Shown: piece after piece, positions 6,615-13,578 of the stretch
How the letters are laid out: every line of letters starts with the position of its first letter
Position numbering within the stretch: position 1 is the stretch's first letter
Source: an uncultured Eubacteriales bacterium
GTDB taxonomy: Bacteria > Bacillota > Clostridia > Oscillospirales > Oscillospiraceae
Assembly (NCBI GenBank): GCA_900551495.1
Contig: URWG01000029.1
Location: 1-15,059, forward strand
Direction of reading: 5' to 3'
DNA length: 15,059 nucleotides
Position numbers and translations under genes: made by a program
Notes under the pieces: model-generated
What the model saw: only the letters and a program-made list of their open reading frames with translations
Databases searched by the model: none
Told to the model about the DNA's origin: nothing

Positions 6615-6643
6615 ATTTTAATCCGAAAATCGAATTGTGTCAA
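6615..6643 (-). promoter_or_regulatory. Strong sigma-A promoter for the aldolase-lipid gene unit
   Basis: On the minus strand TTGACA (6643-6638), 17 nt, then TAAAAT (6620-6615). It overlaps the last codons of the ATPase gene. The predicted start, near 6608, falls inside the terminator hairpin, so the mRNA would begin with that hairpin. Confidence 0.75.
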
Positions 6644-7415
6644 TATCGGGAATACAAACCGAAGCTTGCCGTTCACCGAGTCGAACCGTCGGCAGCGATA
6701 CGGGAATGCCGTACAGCGTTTCGAGCAGTTGCGGGGTGAGCACGGCTTCCGTCCGACCCGAGGTAAGCACCGTGCCGCGGTGCAGCGCCAAAACGTGCGT
6801 CGCGTAGCGCTGCGCGTACTCGGGATCGTGCGTCGAAAGAAGCACCGTATAGCCCGCGTCGGCAAGACGGCGAATCCGCGACAGCACACGCTGCCGGTTG
6901 CCGTAGTCGAGGTTTGCGGTCGGCTCGTCCATGAGCAGCAGCCGCGCCTCCTGCACCAGCGCCCGCGCAATCAGTGCAAGCCGGCGCTCACCGCCGGAAA
7001 TGTGACAAATGCCGCGCTGCGCCAAATGCGCAATTCCGAGCTGCTCCAACGCCCTTTGCGCGGCAGCCTCGTCCGCCGCTGTCGGAGCGCGGAGCGGGGA
7101 GAGCGCACCGGTCCGCCCCATCAGGACGGTGTCCAGTACGGTGTAGTCATAGATCGGCTCGGCGGCCTGCGGGATGTACGCCGCAAACGCCGCCATCTGC
7201 CGTCGGGAGAGCGTTGCGGTGTCCCTGCCGTCGAAGCGCACGTTCCCGCCGTATTTTGTCAAAAAACGGAGAATACAGCGAAACAGCGTTGTTTTGCCCG
7301 CACCGTTCGGCCCGAGCACGGCGACCAACGCGCCCTGTTCGACGGAAAACGACACATCGTGCAGCACGGGTGCGCTGCGATAGGAAAAGCTGAGGCGGTC
7401 AACATCAAGCAGCAC
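6618..7415 (-). CDS. ABC transporter ATPase, FecE/BtuD type
   Basis: The ATP-hydrolysing subunit of the importer (265 aa from the GTG at 7415). All ABC motifs are present: Walker A GPNGAGKT (35-42), Q-loop Q83, a variant signature SGGER (140-144, E replacing the usual Q), Walker B LLLMDEP (159-165), a D-loop (ANLD, 167-170) and H-loop H196. Two GTG starts are possible. At 7424 the codon overlaps the GGGAGG itself; at 7415 the GGAGG (7424-7428 on the minus strand) is 8 nt away, so I prefer 7415. The gene overlaps the permease stop by about 10 nt, indicating translational coupling. The family serves iron-siderophore, haem, cobalamin and some molybdate/tungstate importers, so sequence alone does not fix the substrate. 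Confidence 0.92.
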   Translation of the reverse strand: MLLDVDRLSFSYRSAPVLHDVSFSVEQGALVAVLGPNGAGKTTLFRCILRFLTKYGGNVRFDGRDTATLSRRQMAAFAAYIPQAAEPIYDYTVLDTVLMGRTGALSPLRAPTAADEAAAQRALEQLGIAHLAQRGICHISGGERRLALIARALVQEARLLLMDEPTANLDYGNRQRVLSRIRRLADAGYTVLLSTHDPEYAQRYATHVLALHRGTVLTSGRTEAVLTPQLLETLYGIPVSLPTVRLGERQASVCIPDIDTIRFSD

Positions 7416-8427
7416 GCTTTCCACCTCCCGTGAAGATCAGATAGAGGAAAAGCGGCGCGCCGACAAAGGCAGTCAGAATGCCGAGCGGGATCTCGCCCGT
7501 GGTGGCAAGGCGTGCAATGTCATCCACGACGAGCAGAAAGGCACCGCCGAAGAGCGCCGAGGCAGGCAGCAGCCGCCGATAATCGTAGCCGAACAGCATC
7601 CGCGAAAAATGCGGAATCACCAGTCCGACCCAGCCGATCATGCCCGAGACGGCAACGCTCGCCGAGGTCAGCAGCGTCGCGCAGACAATGACGATCAGAC
7701 GCAGCAGCGTGGTGTTGACGCCGATGGCTTGCGCCTCCTCCTCGCCGACGGTCAGAAGGTTCATCCGCCAGCGGAGCGCAAGCAGAGGCACCAAGCCGAG
7801 GACGAAGGGGATCAGCAGGAACAGGACATCGCGCTGCTTGATCGAGGACAGACTGCCCATCAGCCAATAGGTGATGGCGGGAAGCTGCTGCTGCGTGTCG
7901 GCAACGAGCTTGATATAAGAGGTTCCGGCGGAAAAGAGCGAGGAAACCATCATGCCTGCCAAAATCATGGCGACGGTCTGATTGGTTCGCCCGAGACGGC
8001 TGACGAGGTACGCCAGCAGCACCGCGAAAAGACCGCAGACGAACGCGGCGGCGGAAATTCCCGCGTAGCCGGCACCGAGCAGGATGGCAACGGCAGCGCC
8101 GAAGCCCGCACCGGTCGAAGCGCCCAAAATGTCGGGCGAGACCATCGGGTTGCGGAACATCCCCTGATAGGCTACGCCCGCGACGGACAGCGCAGCGCCG
8201 ACCAAAACGGCGGCTGCAATGCGCGGCAGACGGACGGCGAACAGGACCTTTTCCGCGCCGTCACGCCAGCACGGTTCTATGTCAAAAAGGCGCGACAGCA
8301 GCAGCCCGCCCAGCTCCCGCAGGGACAGTGAAAACCGCCCCAGCAGAACGGAAATGACCGGCACCGCAGCGAATATAACCGATAAAATCAGAAAGCGGAT
8401 CCGATAATCGGCGTGGTTTGTTTTCAT
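7405..8427 (-). CDS. ABC transporter permease, FecCD/BtuC family
   Basis: A 340-aa inner-membrane permease that would dimerise to form the translocation path of the importer. About nine to ten hydrophobic segments are visible. Family landmarks are RLPRIAAAVLVGAALSVAG with YQGMFRNPMVSPDILG (about 68-102), the ATPase-contacting region GWVGLVIPHFSRMLFGYDYR (about 267-286) and the C-terminal EIPLGILTAFVGAPLFLYL. The Shine-Dalgarno is poor (GAG 8 nt before the ATG). The gene lies only 15 bp after the binding-protein gene, so translation may depend on coupling. It is followed by the overlapping ATPase gene. The family assignment is secure; the transported compound is not determined. Confidence 0.93.
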   Translation of the reverse strand: MKTNHADYRIRFLILSVIFAAVPVISVLLGRFSLSLRELGGLLLSRLFDIEPCWRDGAEKVLFAVRLPRIAAAVLVGAALSVAGVAYQGMFRNPMVSPDILGASTGAGFGAAVAILLGAGYAGISAAAFVCGLFAVLLAYLVSRLGRTNQTVAMILAGMMVSSLFSAGTSYIKLVADTQQQLPAITYWLMGSLSSIKQRDVLFLLIPFVLGLVPLLALRWRMNLLTVGEEEAQAIGVNTTLLRLIVIVCATLLTSASVAVSGMIGWVGLVIPHFSRMLFGYDYRRLLPASALFGGAFLLVVDDIARLATTGEIPLGILTAFVGAPLFLYLIFTGGGKRAA

Positions 8428-8442
8428 AAGAACAACTCGACT

Positions 8443-9507
8443 TTATTTCATCGTAGAATTTGCCAGCAGCTCCTGCGCCTCGGCATCGCTCAGCTCGTAA
8501 TGCCAGAAAAGCGAATAGAATTCCTTTGCGACGGCAACCATGTCATGATCGTAGAGCTCGGGGTAGATGAGCTGACCCAGCCACCAAATGCTGATAACAC
8601 GGTTGACCGACGGCGGCATACACATCCAGTTATAGGGCAGGGAAGGAATCTCGTAAGCGCTGCCGCTCCGAACGGCGGTCAGCTCGCTCCATTCGCCGTC
8701 TGCCAGCGTCTCGTAGGGACCGTCGTCCGTCAGAATAATGACGTCGGGGTCGAGTGTATAGACCTGCTCCAAATCGACGGGCGTTCCGCCGTTGCGGTTG
8801 CTGACCTCCTCTGTCTGCACGGCGTTGACTGCGCCGATCAGCTCGATCGCATCGGCTTGGGTGGAGCCGGAGGCATTGCAAGCCAGCCCGTCCGCGCCGG
8901 TGCCGAAGTAAACGGTCTTTTGCTCACCGGCGGGAATCAACGCGGACTTTTCCGCTGCCATGTTCAGCGTCCGCTCGATGAAGGCGGCGAGCTTTTCGGC
9001 GCGATCCTCAAGGTGCAGCAGCTTGCCCAGCATCCGATACGCCTCCGCCAGTCCCGCAAGGTCGGCTTGAATAAATACCGTGGGAATACCCGTTTGGCTC
9101 TGAATGCTGTCCATATCCTCGTGAATGCCCTTCTTCGCGTCACCGAGGTCAATGATGATCTCGGGGTCGGCGGCGATCAGCGCCTCCATGTTGAGGTTTG
9201 CCTTGCTGCCGTAGAACTGACCGAAGGCGGGCAGTGTCGCAAAGTTTTCGGGCAGGTATGGAAGCTGCGCCTGATCCGGCGTGCTGCTCAGACCCACCAA
9301 AAGCTCGGGCGCGAGGGTCAGAAGGATCATCTGCGCCGTTGAACCGCTCGGCGCGACCCGCGTGATGTTCTCCGGCACGGAAACCTGACGGTCGCAGCTG
9401 TCGGTAAAGGTAACGGTCGCGATTGATTGCCGCTCCGTGCCGCCGCACCCGCCGAGGAGGGACAGACACAGCGCAAGCAGAAGGACGAGAGAAATCAGTT
9501 TTTTCAT
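8443..9507 (-). CDS. ABC transporter substrate-binding lipoprotein, Peripla_BP_2/BtuF type
   Basis: A 354-aa solute-binding lipoprotein that captures substrate outside the membrane for the adjacent FecCD/FecE-type importer. The N-terminus is a lipoprotein signal peptide with lipobox LGGC and lipidated C21. Two lobes follow, with typical segments: RVAPSG (50-55), LLVGLSS (69-75), NMEALIAADPEIIID (106-120), TVFIQ (143-147), LEQVYTLDPDVIILT (246-260), and near the end PPSVNRVISIWWLGQLIYP. A PPSVNR-type C-terminus recurs in a subset of these proteins but does not tell me the ligand. The frame is open 76 codons further upstream through the leader. The ATG at 9507 is chosen because it starts the signal peptide; its Shine-Dalgarno (AGTAGG) is mediocre. 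Expression appears to be controlled by the leader's terminator. Confidence 0.9.
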   Translation of the reverse strand: MKKLISLVLLLALCLSLLGGCGGTERQSIATVTFTDSCDRQVSVPENITRVAPSGSTAQMILLTLAPELLVGLSSTPDQAQLPYLPENFATLPAFGQFYGSKANLNMEALIAADPEIIIDLGDAKKGIHEDMDSIQSQTGIPTVFIQADLAGLAEAYRMLGKLLHLEDRAEKLAAFIERTLNMAAEKSALIPAGEQKTVYFGTGADGLACNASGSTQADAIELIGAVNAVQTEEVSNRNGGTPVDLEQVYTLDPDVIILTDDGPYETLADGEWSELTAVRSGSAYEIPSLPYNWMCMPPSVNRVISIWWLGQLIYPELYDHDMVAVAKEFYSLFWHYELSDAEAQELLANSTMK

Positions 9508-9720
9508 GGTACTACCTACTTTCCGAGGAAGCTCGGAGCTTCTTAAAATAAAAAGCGGACCACTTTTTGCAAAGTGATCCGCTTTGGGTACAGAAATACA
9601 CGAAGCAGATCTCCTTCTCAAACACGGAAGGCCGCATCGTTTCCAATCCGACCCTTTGCACAAATGTGCCGGACAACAGCGCATGGCGGAACGCTTTAGC
9701 GCGGAAGTCTCCGGAAATCT
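9508..9720 (-). promoter_or_regulatory. Riboswitch-like transcription attenuator upstream of the ABC importer
   Basis: From the predicted start at 9720 the RNA opens with AGATTTCC (9720-9713), which can pair with GGAGATCT (9614-9607) to close a domain of about 114 nt. The 3' part of that strand, GATCTGCTT (9611-9603), can instead pair over 9 bp with AAGCGGATC (9584-9576), the 5' arm of the terminator. Closing stem, antiterminator and terminator are thus mutually exclusive in the order expected of an OFF-type riboswitch. Inside the domain, TCCG/CGGA encloses a GCACA-TT-TGTGC hairpin (about 9650-9673). I recognise no known aptamer core (not TPP, FMN, SAM, cobalamin, glycine or fluoride). A molybdenum/tungsten cofactor RNA is a guess from transporter type only. 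Confidence 0.6.
9545..9585 (-). terminator. Intrinsic terminator inside the transporter leader
   Basis: On the minus strand AAAGCGGATCACTTT (9585-9571) pairs with AAAGTGGTCCGCTTT (9566-9552) across a GCAA/TTGC loop, 15 bp with one G-T pair. The tail TTTTATTTT follows. It lies 38 nt upstream of the lipoprotein start codon, between promoter and gene, so it must be bypassed for transporter expression. Confidence 0.93.
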
Positions 9721-9726
9721 GACGAT

Positions 9727-9755
9727 ATTATACAAAATTTTCTTGCTGATTGCAA
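9727..9755 (-). promoter_or_regulatory. Sigma-A promoter of the ABC importer operon
   Basis: On the minus strand TTGCAA (9755-9750), 17 nt, then a perfect TATAAT (9732-9727), placing the start at about 9720. It lies 17 bp beyond the stop of the DUF3343 gene. No terminator separates that gene from this promoter, so read-through from the selenium genes could also enter the leader. Confidence 0.8.
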
Positions 9756-9771
9756 GCCCCGTTACGAGGAT

Positions 9772-10017
9772 TTATTCCTCGGTGCTGCGATAGACGACCT
9801 CGTAGCCGTCGGGGAGCTGTCGGACGATCTGCTCGATCTCCTCGGCATCGGCTTGCGAGGGAGACAGCCAATCCCCCTCGCAGCGGACGCAGGTGCCGCA
9901 GCTGCTGCTGAGGCTGCGCGGTACGGGCATCAGCGTCGCCGAAATGCCCGCCGCTTCGCAGGCACGTTTATATCGGATTGCACCGAAATGGGAATAAACG
10001 GTCGCAAGAAAGATCAT
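9772..10017 (-). CDS. DUF3343 protein, putative Se/S carrier
   Basis: A small 81-aa protein of the DUF3343 family, often found beside YedE/YedF and thought to carry or sense selenium or sulfane sulfur; this role is inferred from gene association rather than proven. The pattern is a beta-alpha start (MIFLATVYSHFGAIRYKRA), the PVPRSLSSSCG core and a C-terminal acidic helix. Its ATG overlaps the YedF-like stop (ATGA), so the two are translationally coupled. Three cysteines are spaced CGTCVRC (C40, C43, C46). From memory, the family core usually has a single cysteine after SSS, so the extra pair is unusual and could bind metal or hold a persulfide/perselenide. A cytoplasmic location is expected. 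Confidence 0.85.
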   Translation of the reverse strand: MIFLATVYSHFGAIRYKRACEAAGISATLMPVPRSLSSSCGTCVRCEGDWLSPSQADAEEIEQIVRQLPDGYEVVYRSTEE

Positions 10018-10220
10018 TTCGTAAAGGTCAGCGTGTACTCGCCGTCCTTCTCCTCGACCTTGACCTCATAGCCCTGATGACGGGCAAAGCGGGAGGTGTT
10101 TTCCTTTGCGGCGTGGTTATCCACGATGATCTGATAGGAGGCTTCCTTGGAATCCATCGCCTGACGGAGCAGGAGAACGGGTTCCGGACAGGACAGCCCG
10201 CGAGCGTCGATAAGTTTCAT
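10014..10220 (-). CDS. yedF: YedF-like SirA/TusA-fold protein (selenium/sulfur handling)
   Basis: A 68-aa TusA/SirA-fold protein. The start MKLIDARGLSCPEPVLLL contains the CPxP motif with C11, the residue that carries persulfide in TusA, and the rest matches the two-layer alpha/beta fold (IIVDNHAAKENTSRFARHQGYEVKVEEKDG as strand-helix-strand). Next to YedE it is the partner usually named YedF, presumed to accept sulfur or selenium entering through YedE. Longer YedF proteins have an extra C-terminal DUF3343-like region; here that part is the separate, overlapping gene downstream. AGGAGG precedes the ATG by 8 nt, right after the YedE stop, indicating an operon. Confidence 0.88.
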   Translation of the reverse strand: MKLIDARGLSCPEPVLLLRQAMDSKEASYQIIVDNHAAKENTSRFARHQGYEVKVEEKDGEYTLTFTK

Positions 10221-10233
10221 GTGTGGTTCCTCC

Positions 10234-11319
10234 TTAAGCTTTTTTGCGGAAGGTGTTGAGGCAGGCGATCACGGCGACGACGCCGATGCCGATGAGAACG
10301 GCGATCTTACCTGCGGAGGTGGGACCGTCGGCGCTCGAGGCAAGACCGAAGTTATGCGCAAAGGCAGCGCCCGCGATCAGACCGAGCACGGTGACGGAGC
10401 TGTCGCCGTTGCCCTCGCCGGACAGCACGAGCTGACGCAGCGGGCAGCCGCCGAGCAGCACGCAGCCGAAGCCGACCAGCAGCATACCGAGACCGTTCCA
10501 CAGCCAATCGGTGTGCGCAACGGGCTGACCCTCCATGGCAAGGTTGAAATAGGTGCCCTCGGTCACGCCGGTGAGGATGAGGTTGCAGATCAGCGCGCTG
10601 ACTAAAATGGCGATAAAGCCGAACAGAAGCTTGAATTCCCTGAAGAGGACCGCGTCACGGATGCCGCCGACCATGCACAGACGGGTGCGCTGTGCCAGAG
10701 CGCCGACGATCAGACCCGCGATCAGGCTGATGGCGATGGCGGCGTGCTTCGCGCCGGGACCGCCGCCCGCTTCGGTGAAGAAGATGAAGGCGGGAGCCGC
10801 GATGAGCAGGATCAGCATAATGACCTGCGCGGCGGGGAAGATGATGCCGTCGAAGCGGGAGAGCTTATAGGTGCGCTTGAGGGTGTAGCCCTTCTTGAGG
10901 AAGAACACGCCGGCAAGGATGCCGAGGGCAAAGCCGACCAAGCCGAAGATGGCGTTGATGTCGCCGCCGGCAATGCGGAGGATCATGCGGAACGGGCAGC
11001 CGAGGAACATCAGGCAGCCGATCATCACGAAGAAGCCGAGCACGAAGCGGGTCATCGGTGCGCTGCCGCCCTTGGAGCCGAACTCCTTCTTGCACAGCGC
11101 CATAAGGAAGCTGCCGAGCACAAGACCGATGATCTCGGGACGGATGTACTGTACGGCGCCAGCACGGTGCAGACCGAGGGCGCCCGCGGTGTCGCGCAGG
11201 AAGCAGGCGATGCAGAAGCCCATGTTCTGCGGGTTGCCGAAGAAGACCAGCATCGCGGAGATGATACCGATGATGCAGCCGGCAACAATGATCCAAAGCT
11301 TTTCTTTTTTCAGGGACAT
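10234..11319 (-). CDS. yedE: YedE-like selenium/sulfur transporter (YeeE/YedE family)
   Basis: A 361-aa polytopic membrane protein of the YeeE/YedE (DUF395/sulf_transp) family, in the subgroup associated with selenium metabolism. About nine to ten membrane segments are visible, arranged as two related halves. Conserved cysteines lie in helices: NMGFCIACFLRDTAG (32-46), MFLGCPFRM (about 104-112), RLCMVGGIRDA (about 214-224) and GGCPLRQLVLSG (about 293-304). Such cysteines relay thiosulfate in the YeeE structure; by analogy this protein imports thiosulfate or a selenium compound. AAGGAG lies 9 nt before the ATG. It leads an operon with YedF-like and DUF3343 genes and is divergent from a desulfurase-like gene and LysR regulator. 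Selenium rather than sulfur is inferred from that gene set. Confidence 0.9.
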   Translation of the reverse strand: MSLKKEKLWIIVAGCIIGIISAMLVFFGNPQNMGFCIACFLRDTAGALGLHRAGAVQYIRPEIIGLVLGSFLMALCKKEFGSKGGSAPMTRFVLGFFVMIGCLMFLGCPFRMILRIAGGDINAIFGLVGFALGILAGVFFLKKGYTLKRTYKLSRFDGIIFPAAQVIMLILLIAAPAFIFFTEAGGGPGAKHAAIAISLIAGLIVGALAQRTRLCMVGGIRDAVLFREFKLLFGFIAILVSALICNLILTGVTEGTYFNLAMEGQPVAHTDWLWNGLGMLLVGFGCVLLGGCPLRQLVLSGEGNGDSSVTVLGLIAGAAFAHNFGLASSADGPTSAGKIAVLIGIGVVAVIACLNTFRKKA

Positions 11320-11405
11320 TGTAACACTCCTTTTCTCTTACGGTGCTTTTGCCGAATCGCTTAGCCGCTCGGCAGGCATCAGCCAAATGCCCGTCAGCCA
11401 CCGGT

Positions 11406-11424
11406 ATTATACATTAAGTATATT
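11406..11424. promoter_or_regulatory. Dyad overlapping the yedE promoter, candidate LysR operator
   Basis: TATAC (11408-11412), five bases, then GTATA (11418-11422): an inverted repeat with ATAC-N5-GTAT half-sites, resembling the dyads LysR regulators use. The minus-strand TATAAT at 11411-11406 is a probable -10 for yedE, with a weak -35, so the dyad overlaps it. The site lies in the 212-bp gap between yedE and the desulfurase-like gene, two genes from the LysR gene. It is about 55 bp upstream of the divergent -35. Confidence 0.45.
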
Positions 11425-11477
11425 GCCGACACACGGAAAAGTCCAATCGTAATTATTTATAATTTTGAAGAATTTAT

Positions 11478-11506
11478 TTGATTTTTTAATGAAGCGGCGC
11501 TATAAT
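11478..11506 (+). promoter_or_regulatory. Promoter of the desulfurase-lysR-nudix operon
   Basis: TTGATT (11478-11483), 17 nt, TATAAT (11501-11506). The predicted start, near 11513, leaves a leader of only about 20 nt that contains GGAGG (11519-11523) 8 nt before the ATG. The AT-rich stretch 11446-11490 could act as an UP-like element. Confidence 0.75.
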
Positions 11507-11531
11507 AACGTTACGAACGGAGGAATACGCC

Positions 11532-12692
11532 ATGGGAATCTATTTCGACAACGCCAGCACGACCTTCCCCAAGCCGCGGGAGGTCGCCGAGGCGATGAGC
11601 GCCTACCTTTCGGAGGAGGGCTGCAATATCAACCGCGGCTGCTATGCCGCTGCGTACAACGTCGAGGAGCAGGTCTATGAGACGCGGAAGCTCCTGTGCA
11701 CGCTCTTTCACGGGGCGGACGCGCGGAACGTCGCCTTTACCAAAAACGTGACCGAAGCCCTGAACGTGCTGCTCAAGGGCTTTTTGCACGCGGGCGACCA
11801 TGTGCTCGTCTCGGCGATGGAGCATAACGCGGTGATGCGTCCGCTGACCCAGCTTGCGGCGCAGGGTGTGACCTTCTCCCGTGTTCCTTGCCGCGCCGAC
11901 GGGACGCTGATCGTTGAGGCAATGGAGGGGCTGCTGCGGGAGAATACGCGCCTTGTCGTGATGACCCATGCCTCCAACGTCTGCGGCACGGTGCTGCCGC
12001 TGCGGGAGGTCGGCGAATTCTGTCGGAAGCACGGACTGCGTTTTTTCGTTGACGCGGCGCAGACGGCAGGCGTCCTGCCGATCGACATGGAGGAGCTGCA
12101 TATCGACGCCCTTGCCTTCACCGGTCATAAGGGGCTGCTCGGTCCGCAGGGGATCGGCGGCTTTGTCCTCTCCCCTGCGCTGGTCGGGGCGCTGGAGCCG
12201 CTCATCTCCGGCGGCACGGGCAGCATCAGTCACACCGAGGAGGTCCCGCAGTTTATGCCCGACCGCTTTGAGGCGGGGACGCTGAATCTGCCGGGAATTT
12301 TAGGGCTGCGCGCCGCTTTGCTGTGGCTGCAAAAGACGGGGATTTCCGCAATTTATGCCCATGAGCAGCGCCTGACGGAGCGATTCCTGCGGGGCTTGGA
12401 GCAGCTTCCGTCGGTGCGTGTGTTCGGAACGCGTGAGCTGCGGGAGCGGACGGGCGTGGTGTCGCTCCGCCTCGGCGCGACCGATCCCGCGCGCCTTGCC
12501 TACGCGCTGGATACACGTTACGGCATGATGACGCGCGTCGGGCTGCACTGCGCACCCAACGCCCACAAGACGCTCGGTACCTATCCGACGGGAACGGTGC
12601 GCTTTTCATTCGGGCACTGCAATACCGCGGACGAGATCGACCGTGCGCTTGCCGCCCTCAGTGAGCTGGGGAGGACGGACGAATGGAACTGA
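11532..12692 (+). CDS. Class V aminotransferase, cysteine desulfurase/selenocysteine lyase-like
   Basis: A 386-aa PLP enzyme of the SufS/CsdB-like class V aminotransferases, in the subgroup found with YedE/YedF. It would release sulfur from cysteine, or selenium from selenocysteine, as an enzyme-bound persulfide or perselenide. The N-terminus IYFDNASTTFPKP is typical. H98 (EHN), D174 and Q177 (VDAAQ) contact PLP; K200 in TGHKGLLGPQG forms the Schiff base; R256-region and FEAGTLNLPG (246-255) complete the active site. The catalytic cysteine is C340 in GLHCAPNAHKTLGT. The gene has a good promoter and Shine-Dalgarno and overlaps lysR by 10 nt. Selenium delivery, probably for selenophosphate, is inferred from the neighbours; selD and selA are not in this window. 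Confidence 0.9.
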   Translation: MGIYFDNASTTFPKPREVAEAMSAYLSEEGCNINRGCYAAAYNVEEQVYETRKLLCTLFHGADARNVAFTKNVTEALNVLLKGFLHAGDHVLVSAMEHNAVMRPLTQLAAQGVTFSRVPCRADGTLIVEAMEGLLRENTRLVVMTHASNVCGTVLPLREVGEFCRKHGLRFFVDAAQTAGVLPIDMEELHIDALAFTGHKGLLGPQGIGGFVLSPALVGALEPLISGGTGSISHTEEVPQFMPDRFEAGTLNLPGILGLRAALLWLQKTGISAIYAHEQRLTERFLRGLEQLPSVRVFGTRELRERTGVVSLRLGATDPARLAYALDTRYGMMTRVGLHCAPNAHKTLGTYPTGTVRFSFGHCNTADEIDRALAALSELGRTDEWN

Positions 12693-13576
12693 AGCAGCTC
12701 CAATCCTTCTGCGCCGTGGTGGAGTATCGCAGCTTTACCAAGGCGGCGGAGAAGCTCTACATCTCTCAGCCGACCATCAGCACGCACATCCGCCAGCTCG
12801 AGGAGGAGCTGCAAACGCCCCTGCTCATCCGCACGACAAAGAGCCTGAATATCACCCCGCGCGGCATGGAGCTTTACGAATGTGCCGATCATATGCTGAA
12901 TTTGCAGGATAACCTAAAAAAGCACTGGTCGGAGGAGGACAGCGGCGTGATCCGTATCGGCACCTCAACGATCCCCTCGACCTATGTGCTGCCTGAGGTG
13001 CTGCCTGCCTTTCGGCGGGCGTATCCGGAGGTGCAGTTCAATATTTTTCAGGGCGACAGCCAGCGCGTGATCGACGGGCTGCTCATGGGCAGCTACGAGG
13101 TCGGGCTGGTCGGCGCGCAGACGCGGGAGGAGAGCCTGCGGTTTGTGCCGTTCCTGCGCGACACGATGGTGCTCATCACGCCCGTCACGGAGCGCTACCG
13201 AAAATGGCGGGAGGGCTACACTGTTGCGGACATCGTTCGCGAGCCGCTGCTGTTTCGGCAGCAGGGGAGCGGCAGCAAAAAATGGATCGAGACTTATATC
13301 GAGCAGTGCGGCGTGCAGGAGTCGGAGCTGCGGATCATGGCGCGGCTGAACGACCAGGAGACGATCAAGAGCCTCGTCGCCGGCGGGCTGGGCATCTCAA
13401 TCATCTCTGCGAAGGCAGCGGCGGATTTCGAGCGCGAGGGCAAGCTCCTGACCTTTCCGCTGCCCGGGCGGTCGTACAGCCGCTGGCTCTATCTGGTTCA
13501 CAGAAAGGGAAATTTGTGCGGGCGGCAGACGGAGCGCTTCGTCCGCTTCGTGCAAAGCTTTTACGCGGAGGATTGA
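12683..13576 (+). CDS. LysR-family transcriptional regulator, selenium-metabolism type
   Basis: A 297-aa LysR regulator. An N-terminal winged helix-turn-helix (about 1-60: LKQLQSFCAVVEYRSFTKAA, then LYISQPTISTHIRQLEEEL) is followed by a linker helix and a periplasmic-binding-fold sensor domain (about 90-295). That domain includes IRIGTSTIPSTYVLPEVLP and GLVGAQTREESLRFVPF. It resembles the LysR subgroup reported with selenium genes, and its place between a desulfurase-like gene and yedE supports this. Overlap with the desulfurase gene implies co-transcription. The likely target is the divergent yedE/desulfurase region with the dyad at 11408-11422, giving a self-regulated cluster. The co-inducer is unknown; a sulfur or selenium metabolite (as with CysB) is a guess. 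Confidence 0.9.
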   Translation: MELKQLQSFCAVVEYRSFTKAAEKLYISQPTISTHIRQLEEELQTPLLIRTTKSLNITPRGMELYECADHMLNLQDNLKKHWSEEDSGVIRIGTSTIPSTYVLPEVLPAFRRAYPEVQFNIFQGDSQRVIDGLLMGSYEVGLVGAQTREESLRFVPFLRDTMVLITPVTERYRKWREGYTVADIVREPLLFRQQGSGSKKWIETYIEQCGVQESELRIMARLNDQETIKSLVAGGLGISIISAKAAADFEREGKLLTFPLPGRSYSRWLYLVHRKGNLCGRQTERFVRFVQSFYAED

Positions 13577-13578
13577 GC

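Noticed and set aside
6560..6970. Upstream continuation of the aldolase reading frame to give 551 aa
   Set aside because: The extra residues are an out-of-frame reading of the ABC ATPase gene and are interrupted functionally by the hairpin and Shine-Dalgarno at 6567-6613.
9586..9720. T-box, cobalamin, SAM, TPP, FMN or glycine riboswitch
   Set aside because: The conserved core strings of these classes (for example the T-box UGGNACC or the TPP CUGAGA) are not present.
9508..9735. Upstream extension of the binding-protein frame through the leader
   Set aside because: It would start within the -10 promoter element and push the lipoprotein signal peptide to an internal position; the stretch is better explained as structured RNA.
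13204..13578. Upstream part of the NUDIX frame
   Set aside because: It lies wholly inside lysR in another frame; the ATG at 13579 has an ideal ribosome-binding site.
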